From assembly GCA_020848035.1 (NCBI GenBank), contig JADLAX010000018.1, positions 28,253 through 92,252 on the forward strand: a DNA stretch of 64,000 nucleotides. Direction: 5' to 3'. The stretch's first letter is position 1; each line of letters starts with the position of its first letter. Source of the DNA: Anaerolineae bacterium (lineage in GTDB: Bacteria; Chloroflexota; Anaerolineae; Promineifilales; Promineifilaceae). Of the stretch, positions 58,061 to 64,000 are shown one piece after another. A program made the translations under genes and the position numbers. The notes under the pieces were generated by a model, which had not been told where the DNA came from, made no database searches, and saw nothing but the letters and a program-made list of their open reading frames with translations.

Positions 58061-58385
58061 TTTTTGCTCCAAACTGGGCTAATGTGTAGCGGGCGCGTGT
58101 TTTCAAAATGGTTAACTGGTCTATTTGCGCCAACAACCGATCCATCTCTTCTGTTTCTGCCTGGCTCAGCGGATGTTGTTTTTGCTCGTTGAGCAGCGTA
58201 TCCAGCCGCGCCTGCGCATCTGGGGCCAGGCGGCTGTTGGCTAACGCTTCCAATTCAGACTGGCTCAGGTCCAGGAGCAGCTCTGGATCGATTGATTTTT
58301 CCCCAATAAGGCGGCGATATTCGTTTACATTGAGTAAAACGGCCGTTCGCTGACCCTGCTCATTGGTTACATATTGGACTTGCAT
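58053..58385 (-). CDS. Putative antitoxin-like protein
   Basis: This 110-aa protein has a short N-terminal strand set (MQVQYVTNEQGQRTAVLLNVNEYRRLIG) like Phd/RelB-type antitoxins and a Leu/Glu-rich helical remainder. AAGGAG precedes the ATG. It overlaps the DUF433 gene by 8 bp. The likeness is weak and it may be a third component of the cassette. Confidence 0.6.
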   Translation of the reverse strand: MQVQYVTNEQGQRTAVLLNVNEYRRLIGEKSIDPELLLDLSQSELEALANSRLAPDAQARLDTLLNEQKQHPLSQAETEEMDRLLAQIDQLTILKTRARYTLAQFGAKNV

Positions 58386-58449
58386 AGCAATCTCCTTACG
58401 CTGCTGCCTTACTGCATTTTACCATTTTTTGAAATCCAAATGGAAGCTA

Positions 58450-59664
58450 TCAAAATCCCTCGTGGCGGGTACGGCCGCCTCGGGCCAGTTCTTTGCTGCC
58501 TTGCTTGGAGGTAATATCGTTGCTGATGCCGTGCCGCTCCATGATGACGTCGATCATGAAGTTGAGTTCGCTGGCGTCTTGCCGCCCGACCACAGCCATC
58601 TCGTCGGCGCGGGCGATGACGTAGGGGTAGTTGCCCAAAATGCGGCATTGATCGATGAGCAGGCTGTGTACGGCCGTAACCGCCCCCGCATCCTCCGCCA
58701 CCCACCGCGGAATATCCACCCGGGCAATGTTCTGCCCCGACAGCCCCGGATTCAGATAGAAAAAGCAAACCTCGTTGGCCGGGTCCTGGGCCATAAACAC
58801 GTCGTTGGCGTCAGAGATGTTGGCAAAGACGGCGCTGCGCTCGCCCGGCCCCAAAATCTGGCTAAACACATCGGCATCGGTCACACCCTGTGTGGCTTTG
58901 CGTTGGCCCAGTTCCTTCCAATTGAACTGCGCGTCGGACAAACCAACAATGGAGCGCAGCAGGGTCATCACTGAACTGGTGCCGGGGCGGTCAATGTAGC
59001 CGCAAAGCAGCGCCCCAGCCTGGTGAATGCCGGTCATGTGGCTGCCCCATTCAGTAACGGCCGTATTGTCCGCTACCCCCGCCGTGCCGATTGGCCAGTA
59101 CAGCAGCCGCTGGTCCAAAATAGCCAGCAGCGGTGCCGCGTTGTGCCGATTGGCGACCGATTTTCGCGCCAATGTTTCAATTTCCTTCAAATCCCGCTCA
59201 ATGCTCACTGCACCGGGCGTGTCTCGGAAGCTGTCAATTGCCTCGTCGCTTTCCGGGTAGGCAATGTCGGGCTGGGAGAAGGTTTCCGGCGTACGGCCGC
59301 TTCCGTGATGATAAATAATCCCGCCCACGTTAATCAGGTAGTACAGGTGTGCCGCATGGCGGTCGGGCATAATCTGGCTGCCGTCGGCGGCGATGATGGT
59401 GGCTTGTGGTGGCGGCGGCGGGGCGGGGATGTGGCTGTCGAGCGGTTCGTTTTCGGCAAACGGCCGTGCCGAGCGGTAAAACTTCTCGTCGGATTTGTCT
59501 TTGGCGGTGGCGAGGGCCTGGGCAACGGCCGTCCAGTTGGTGCGGTAGGTGTGCAGCGTCTCCAACGCCTCGGCCACGCGCTCGCGCCGCTGGCTCAGGC
59601 GGCGGGCCGTGGTTTGGGCCATTATTTCCAAATCTGCGGTTAGCTTTTCAAATTCTAGAGTCAT
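58450..59664 (-). CDS. nurA: NurA-domain nuclease
   Basis: This 404-aa protein has the NurA core: catalytic AADGSQIMPDRH (Asp94), a second block LLAILDQRLLYWPIG, and the C-terminal VHSLLIDQCRILGNYPYVIARAD. NurA is a 5'-3' nuclease that resects DNA ends with HerA. The Pro-rich run (APPPPPQ) before the core is a local linker. Length is normal. A TACAAT with weak -35 lies just before the ATG and no ribosome site is seen, so the message may be leaderless. Confidence 0.82.
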   Translation of the reverse strand: MTLEFEKLTADLEIMAQTTARRLSQRRERVAEALETLHTYRTNWTAVAQALATAKDKSDEKFYRSARPFAENEPLDSHIPAPPPPPQATIIAADGSQIMPDRHAAHLYYLINVGGIIYHHGSGRTPETFSQPDIAYPESDEAIDSFRDTPGAVSIERDLKEIETLARKSVANRHNAAPLLAILDQRLLYWPIGTAGVADNTAVTEWGSHMTGIHQAGALLCGYIDRPGTSSVMTLLRSIVGLSDAQFNWKELGQRKATQGVTDADVFSQILGPGERSAVFANISDANDVFMAQDPANEVCFFYLNPGLSGQNIARVDIPRWVAEDAGAVTAVHSLLIDQCRILGNYPYVIARADEMAVVGRQDASELNFMIDVIMERHGISNDITSKQGSKELARGGRTRHEGF

Positions 59665-59671
59665 GGGCGCT

Positions 59672-59700
59672 ATTGTAGACCTTTATCAAACCGGCGTAAA
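59672..59700 (-). promoter_or_regulatory. Promoter of nurA, possibly leaderless
   Basis: TTTACG (59700-59695) and TACAAT (59677-59672) on the minus strand, 17 bp apart; ATG follows after 7 nt. Confidence 0.35.
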
Positions 59701-59765
59701 CCAAAATATTTTACCGCAGCGGGCGCGAAACTTTTCTGATCTGGCTACCTGACAGAAAAGTGATA

Positions 59766-59827
59766 GGGCACAGATTTTCACAGATTAAACCGTCTTATCT
59801 GTGTTCATCTGTGAAAATCTGTGTCCC
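59766..59827. repeat. Hairpin repeat, CACAGATTTTCACAGAT family
   Basis: GGGCACAGATTTTCACAGAT faces ATCTGTGAAAATCTGTGTCC; nearly the same element as at 11873-11940, 48 kb away. Confidence 0.75.
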
Positions 59828-59866
59828 ATTTTTCCCATTTACGGGCAACTGATCACCGAACACCGA

Positions 59867-60394
59867 TTACGGTTCACGGTACAAATTGGGCGAGACAAAC
59901 GGCGCAAACGCGTACGCCGTGGCCAGGGCAAAGGTCTCGCCGCGCAGCACCAGGCCGTTGGTCAGCGCTCCCACCGCGCCCCCCTTTTGCTTGATGTTGT
60001 GATCGCCCAAAATTTCATCCATCACGTCGCCGAGTTCGGTACCCGCCAGCACTTTTTGGGCGATGTGGTCAGGTAAGGGCAAGCGGCCACCGCCGCCGAT
60101 GCCGCTACGGCCGTTTCTGTCCACCACCACCACCCAGCCATGCAGCGTCAAGCCAAACGGTTCGGGCTGCACGCCACCTTCCAGGCCCACGCCAAAGTCG
60201 GCGTCCAGCGCGGCACGGGCGGCCACGGCCCGATTGTGCGCCCCGGTGCGCGTTTCTTCGTCGGTCATCGGCATGTCGCTGACGCCGCTGGGCACGCTGA
60301 GCGGCACAATTTCGGCTTCTGGCCAGATGCGGGTGATGGTGTGGCGAACGGCTTCTACCTTCACCGGATTTGTGGAACCAACAGCAATTTTCAT
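59867..60394 (-). CDS. yjjX: Inosine/xanthosine triphosphatase (DUF84)
   Basis: This 175-aa enzyme has the YjjX/DUF84 motifs MKIAVGSTNPVKVEAV, MTDEETRTGAHNRA, VGLEGGVQPEPFG and GDVMDEILGDHNIKQKGGAVGALT. It removes deaminated purine nucleotides from the pool. No ribosome site is obvious. It lies 85 bp after the GbsR-type regulator on the same strand, with a hairpin repeat between. Confidence 0.9.
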   Translation of the reverse strand: MKIAVGSTNPVKVEAVRHTITRIWPEAEIVPLSVPSGVSDMPMTDEETRTGAHNRAVAARAALDADFGVGLEGGVQPEPFGLTLHGWVVVVDRNGRSGIGGGGRLPLPDHIAQKVLAGTELGDVMDEILGDHNIKQKGGAVGALTNGLVLRGETFALATAYAFAPFVSPNLYREP

Positions 60395-60401
60395 GGGAAA
60401 A

Positions 60402-60480
60402 AGAGATTGGAGATTAGAGATTGGAGACTGGAAATGCAGCTGCTGCTAATCTCCGGTCTCCAATCTCCAGTCTCCCAATT
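60402..60480. repeat. Hairpin repeat, GATTGGAGATTAGAGATTGG family
   Basis: AGAGATTGGAGATTAGAGAT faces TAATCTCCGGTCTCCAATCT. Same word family as 17399-17494 and 61093-61154. Confidence 0.75.
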
Positions 60481-61015
60481 AGCCAATTTCTATTTTGGTA
60501 ACGGAATCAAAATCGAGGGTTTCCTGGCCGCCCAGCACCGTTTCCAGGGCCATCTGGGCAAATTCGAAAAACGCTTGCAGGTCGTCGATGCGCTCCAGGT
60601 AATATTTGGCCAACTCCTGCTCTTCCGCGCTCAGCTGGTCATTGGCCGATTGCAGCTTGGCCACGCTGTCGCCCAGCACTTGCAGCGCCAACTGCACTTC
60701 GCGCCGCTCGCGGCTGTCCAGCACATTGCGGATGACTTGCCACAGGTCGGACTCGGCCTGGTAATATTTTTTGCGCTCGCCGCGCATCCACACCTCGTTG
60801 GCCATGCCCCAGCGCTCCAGCGCCCGCATGTTCATGCTCACCGACCCCTTGCTAATTTGCAGCGTGTCCGCCAGATCATCCAACGAGAGCGGCTCGGGAT
60901 TCATGAGCAGGGTGCCATAGAGCCGCCCCATCACTTCGCTAAAGCCAAAAAAGCGAGCCAATCGGCCCAGGCCAGCCACGGTACTGTCGTTTACGGCCGT
61001 TAAACTTTTGTCCAT
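60479..61015 (-). CDS. GbsR/MarR-type transcriptional regulator
   Basis: This 178-aa protein has the GbsR-like winged helix: ARFFGFSEVMGRLYGTLLMNPEPLSLDDLADTLQISKGSVSMNMRALERWGM. A helical C-terminal dimer domain follows. Relatives sense choline or other small molecules and often repress their own gene. AGGGG precedes the ATG. A near-palindrome overlaps its -10 at 61030. Confidence 0.85.
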   Translation of the reverse strand: MDKSLTAVNDSTVAGLGRLARFFGFSEVMGRLYGTLLMNPEPLSLDDLADTLQISKGSVSMNMRALERWGMANEVWMRGERKKYYQAESDLWQVIRNVLDSRERREVQLALQVLGDSVAKLQSANDQLSAEEQELAKYYLERIDDLQAFFEFAQMALETVLGGQETLDFDSVTKIEIG

Positions 61016-61029
61016 CGTTTTCCCCTGCG

Positions 61030-61045
61030 TTCAGAACGTTTTGAA
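61030..61045. promoter_or_regulatory. Candidate GbsR operator, TTCAGAACGTTTTGAA
   Basis: A 16-bp palindrome with one mismatched pair. It overlaps a TACATT -10 on the minus strand (61049-61044), 15 bp upstream of the regulator ATG, so it fits autoregulation. Confidence 0.45.
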
Positions 61046-61092
61046 TGTACCTGATGTTAGCAAAGTTGTGAAAGTGCGTCAACAGAGGGAAG

Positions 61093-61154
61093 GGGAGATT
61101 GGAGACTGGAGATTAGAGATTGTTTCAATCTCAAGTCTCCAATCTCTAATCTCC
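61093..61154. repeat. Hairpin repeat, GATTGGAGACTGGAGATTAG family
   Basis: GAGATTGGAGACTGGAGATT faces AATCTCAAGTCTCCAATCTC. It runs into the end of thiD and supplies its last codons (LLGD region). Confidence 0.7.
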
Positions 61155-61943
61155 TAGAAGGGCCAGGGGACCGTGCCCACCGCCGAGCTGCCAGTTGGCA
61201 GCCCGTGCGATGGCGCGGTGGGTGAATTTTTGGGCTTGGGAGATTGCTTCAGCCAGGGGCATATCCTGCGCCAGAAAGGCACAAATCGCCGCCGAGAGGG
61301 TATCGCCGGAGCCGTGGGTGTTGCTGGTTTCGATATGCGGCTGGCGAAAATCGGTGAAGGTTTGGCCGTCGTACAGCACGTCCACCAGCGCATCGCCGTC
61401 GCGGAAGCCTTTGATGAGCACGTTTTTGGCTCCAATTTGGTGCAGACGGCTGGCGGCACGACGCAGCTTTTCGTAAGAATCAATCGAGGAAGTTTGCAGG
61501 AGAACGGCCGTTTCCCCCAAATTCGGCGTGATCAAATCAGCAATTGGCAAAAGATAGGCTAAATAAAACTGCCGCACCTCATCGGGAAACATGCTTTGGC
61601 CCCGGTGGTTTACCAGCACGGGATCAATGATGATGTGGGCCGGGCGATATTTTTGCAGCATGGCGGAGATGGCAATCACCAGTTCCGCCCGTCCCAGAAA
61701 ACCGGTTTTTACGGCCGTTGCCCCATAATCACTCAGCACCGCTGCCAGCTGTGCCTGGACAAACGGCGGCGTCATCCAGGCGACCTCTTGCACGGTGCGG
61801 CTGTTTTGGGCAGTAACGGCCGTAATCACGCTCATCCCGTAGCCGCCCAGCACGGTCCACGTCTTCAAATCGGCCTGGATGCCCGCCGCCCCGCCGCTGT
61901 CCGAGCCGCCGATGGTGAGGAGTTTGACTGGTTCGTGTGTCAT
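61146..61943 (-). CDS. thiD: Hydroxymethylpyrimidine (phospho)kinase
   Basis: This 265-aa ribokinase-fold enzyme phosphorylates HMP and HMP-P for thiamin synthesis. Motifs are LLTIGGSDSGGAAGIQADLK at the start, DPVLVNHRGQSMF in the centre and the anion hole NTHGSGDTLSAAICAFLA. The ATG at 61943 gives the normal start. No thi gene or TPP riboswitch lies nearby, so pyridoxal kinase activity is also possible. Confidence 0.9.
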   Translation of the reverse strand: MTHEPVKLLTIGGSDSGGAAGIQADLKTWTVLGGYGMSVITAVTAQNSRTVQEVAWMTPPFVQAQLAAVLSDYGATAVKTGFLGRAELVIAISAMLQKYRPAHIIIDPVLVNHRGQSMFPDEVRQFYLAYLLPIADLITPNLGETAVLLQTSSIDSYEKLRRAASRLHQIGAKNVLIKGFRDGDALVDVLYDGQTFTDFRQPHIETSNTHGSGDTLSAAICAFLAQDMPLAEAISQAQKFTHRAIARAANWQLGGGHGPLALLGD

Positions 61944-61949
61944 GGGGGA

Positions 61950-62010
61950 GAGGCGTGAAACGTGAAACGTGAGGGAAGCAGGCATCACGTTTCACGCTTC
62001 ACGTTTCACT
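61950..62010. repeat. Hairpin repeat, GCGTGAAACGTGAAACGTGA family
   Basis: GAGGCGTGAAACGTGAAACG faces TCACGTTTCACGCTTCACGT. It lies between two same-strand genes. Confidence 0.75.
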
Positions 62011-62011
62011 T

Positions 62012-62380
62012 TTAACCGGTAAAAATAACCTCTATCAAAGGACTGCCCGTGACCAGTTCATCCAGCGATTCAACCTGCTCGTGATACCATTCCATGCCGG
62101 GCGCACTCAAAACGGCGCGGCGCTCGGCGGGGTTGAGCACAAAGCGAGCCCGGGCGGGCAAATCGGCCTGCACCGACTCTTTGAGGTGGAAGATAAAGTG
62201 GGGATTTTCCAGCAAATTGGCGTACCAGTCGCGCGGGCCGGGTGTGCCGGTGATGTAGGTACGGCCGTCTACCTGCTTAAACCAGATTTCAATGCGGCGC
62301 GGCTGCCCGCTCTTGCGCCCCTTTGTCGTAATGTCGATCGTCTCGTCGGTAGCCAACGCCTGCCTGATTTTCTCGTCCAT
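62012..62380 (-). CDS. DUF385 nitroreductase-family protein
   Basis: This 122-aa protein has the DUF385/F420-dependent nitroreductase-like pattern: TTKGRKSGQPRRIEIWF, YITGTPGPRDWYANLLENP, FHLKESVQADLPARARFV. Family members bind F420 or FMN; the cofactor here is not known. The ATG at 62380 is used; the longer frame is repeat-derived sequence. Confidence 0.8.
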   Translation of the reverse strand: MDEKIRQALATDETIDITTKGRKSGQPRRIEIWFKQVDGRTYITGTPGPRDWYANLLENPHFIFHLKESVQADLPARARFVLNPAERRAVLSAPGMEWYHEQVESLDELVTGSPLIEVIFTG

Positions 62381-62431
62381 GAACGCAACCTCGCTGCCAA
62401 AAACTTTCGGTCTCCAAGACTTCGTGGGTTT

Positions 62432-62484
62432 TGGCGTGAAACGTGATGCGTGAAACGTGAAGAACTCACGTTTCACGCATCACG
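62432..62484. repeat. Hairpin repeat, GCGTGAAACGTGATGCGTGA family
   Basis: GGCGTGAAACGTGATGCGTG faces CACGTTTCACGCATCACGG. Part of the CGTGAAA family. Confidence 0.75.
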
Positions 62485-62792
62485 GGACGTCCTTAATTCC
62501 AAAAGAGCCAATACTTCTCATCACATCTAAACCCATCTTTAGCATTTTAGCATACCCGTTGCCGATTCAGGCAAGGGGGGATAGGATTGAGGTTTAACAA
62601 CAGACCTCAGACCTGACAGGTTTGTTCCAGATGCAGCGATCATCGGACGGAAACCTTTCAGGTCTTCTTCGTGGAAACGGCCGTTGGGGCCATCCCCCAC
62701 TTTTATTTGCCACAGAGAGCACAGAGAACTCAGAGAAAAACATCTCTAAAATCTCCGTGCCCTCTATGGTCAAAAATTTACAGGATAGATCA
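62485..62792. other. Intergenic region with a further repeat
   Basis: No gene seen. It contains a CACAGAGAGCACAGAGAAC / CTCCGTGCCCTCTATGG-type repeat at 62711-62767 and one ACGGCCGT near 62677. Confidence 0.5.
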
Positions 62793-64000
62793 ATGTTAGT
62801 TGCCAACGATATCACCCTCTCCTTCGGGCAGCGGGTGCTTTTTAAAGACGTCAATCTCAAATTTCTGCCTGGCAACTGCTATGGCCTCATTGGGGCCAAC
62901 GGCGCGGGCAAATCCACCTTCCTCAAGGTGCTGGCCGGGGAAATCGAGCCCAATCGCGGCGATGTGCTGACCGATCCCAACGAGCGCATCGCCGTGTTGC
63001 AGCAGGACCAGTTCGCCTTCGACGACTACACCGTGCTGGAAACGGTCATCATGGGGCACAAACAGCTGTATGAAATTCAGCAGGCCCGTGACGCCATCTA
63101 CGCCAAACCGGACTTCTCTGAGGAGGACGGCATTTTGGCCGCCGATCTGGAAGCGACCTTTGCCGAGCTGAACGGCTACGAAGCGGAAGCTGAAGCGGCG
63201 ACGCTGCTCAAGGGGCTGGGCATCGAAGAAGGACTGCTGGATCGATACATGCGCGATCTGGAAGGTACGCAAAAAGTGCGCGTGCTGCTGGCCCAGGCGA
63301 TGTTTGGCAATCCCGACATCCTGCTGCTGGACGAACCGACCAACCAGCTGGACCTGGACACCATCCGCTGGCTGGAAGATTTTCTGTTTCGCTTCAACAA
63401 CACCGTCATCGTCGTCTCGCATGACCGGCACTTCCTCAACAACGTCTGCACCCACATCGCCGATATCGACTTTGGCAAGATTCAGCTGTACGTGGGCAAC
63501 TACGAATTCTGGTACGAATCGAGCCAATTGGCGATGGAGCAGCGCAAAAACGAAAAGAAGAAGCGCGAGGACAAAATTAAGGAGCTGGAGGAGTTTGTGC
63601 GTCGTTTTAGCGCCAACGTGGCCAAGGCGCGCCAGGCCACCTCGCGCAAGAAGCTCATCGACAAGCTGACGATGGACGAACTGCCCGCCAGCACGCGCCG
63701 CTTTCCGTTTGTGGGCTTTGAGCCGGAACGGCCGTGTGGCAAGGTCGTCCTGCGCGTGCAAAATCTCAGCAAATGGGTTGATGGCCAGCCTGCCCTCAGC
63801 AACTTCAACTTGGAAGTAAACCAGGGCGACAAAATCGCCTTCATTGGCGACAACGACCTGGTGAAAACAACCCTGTTCGACATTTTGGCAGGCGAACTCA
63901 AGCCAGACAGCGGCAGCTACGAATGGGGCACCACCATCACCATGTCTTACTTCCCCAAGGAAAACAGCGCCTACTTCGACACCGACCTGAACCTGGTGGA
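62793..64000 (+). CDS. ABC-F family ATPase, partial
   Basis: 402 codons of an ABC-F protein run to the window edge without a stop. ABC domain 1 has Walker A IGANGAGKST and Walker B LLLDEPTNQLD, with the ABC signature DLEGTQKVRVL. The charged linker (about 235-290) is Lys/Glu-rich. Domain 2 has the loop IGDNDLVKTTLF, in which Val replaces the last Walker A glycine, as in some YbiT-type members. ABC-F proteins act on ribosomes, not as transporters. An AGGA-type site precedes the ATG. Confidence 0.88.
   Translation, partial: MLVANDITLSFGQRVLFKDVNLKFLPGNCYGLIGANGAGKSTFLKVLAGEIEPNRGDVLTDPNERIAVLQQDQFAFDDYTVLETVIMGHKQLYEIQQARDAIYAKPDFSEEDGILAADLEATFAELNGYEAEAEAATLLKGLGIEEGLLDRYMRDLEGTQKVRVLLAQAMFGNPDILLLDEPTNQLDLDTIRWLEDFLFRFNNTVIVVSHDRHFLNNVCTHIADIDFGKIQLYVGNYEFWYESSQLAMEQRKNEKKKREDKIKELEEFVRRFSANVAKARQATSRKKLIDKLTMDELPASTRRFPFVGFEPERPCGKVVLRVQNLSKWVDGQPALSNFNLEVNQGDKIAFIGDNDLVKTTLFDILAGELKPDSGSYEWGTTITMSYFPKENSAYFDTDLNLV

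Noticed and set aside
60979..61990. TPP riboswitch upstream of thiD
   Set aside because: The space before thiD holds only a CGTGAAA hairpin; no thi-box consensus is visible.
62796..63761. 321-codon open frame antisense to the ABC-F gene
   Set aside because: The ABC-F motifs on the plus strand are clear.

Overview
The window looks like the chromosome of a free-living, heterotrophic member of the Chloroflexota (Anaerolineae/Caldilineae-like). This is inferred from gene content, not proven: a DnaD-DnaC-DnaB helicase-loading cluster, a DUF151 bifunctional nuclease, lipoproteins with Thr/Pro-rich linkers, tandem hybrid histidine kinases, a RamB-type regulator next to the glyoxylate shunt, and several genes that look leaderless. 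No rRNA, tRNA or CRISPR array was seen.

Region 1 (1-8.4 kb) is an AT-richer island on the minus strand. It carries a DNA phosphorothioation system of the Ssp type: sspD (PAPS-reductase-like), sspB (DUF4007), sspC (large P-loop ATPase) and sspA (cysteine desulfurase). A terminator, a small XRE regulator and the first 50 codons of a DUF262 protein follow. The last gene runs off the window and is in the right place to be the phosphorothioate-sensing restriction effector SspE. The chromosome-wide octamer ACGGCCGT is almost absent here, which supports foreign origin.

Region 2 (8.4-20.1 kb) holds an orphan gene, a SEC-C protein, a YbaK-family deacylase, a cluster of an esterase and two ATP-grasp enzymes, and the replication cluster. 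The replication cluster contains a DnaC-like protein with two AAA+ domains and a dnaB interrupted by an intein that itself carries a small palindromic insertion. Region 3 (20-41 kb) is mainly cell-envelope and secreted functions: a peptidase-MA lipoprotein, two trypsin-fold proteases, icd, an MscS channel, a class A penicillin-binding protein, META-domain lipoproteins, SlyD, a cold-shock protein and the Tat-exported DUF1501/DUF1800 pair.

Region 4 (41-53 kb) holds the glyoxylate shunt operon aceB-aceA. Its promoter is flanked by two identical 16-bp palindromes, and a RamB-like regulator is divergent to it. Two paralogous hybrid histidine kinases follow, each preceded by a DosR/NarL-type GACTTTAGTC box. 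Region 5 (53-64 kb) has an acyltransferase, a deaminase, a nurA-herA repair cluster split by a toxin-antitoxin cassette, yjjX, a GbsR-type regulator, thiD, a DUF385 protein and the start of an ABC-F ATPase.

Two genome-scale patterns run through the window. First, the palindrome ACGGCCGT occurs about 96 times (counted by eye), almost all outside the phosphorothioation island. Second, most intergenic gaps carry long imperfect hairpins whose arms are built from short repeated words, in several unrelated word families.
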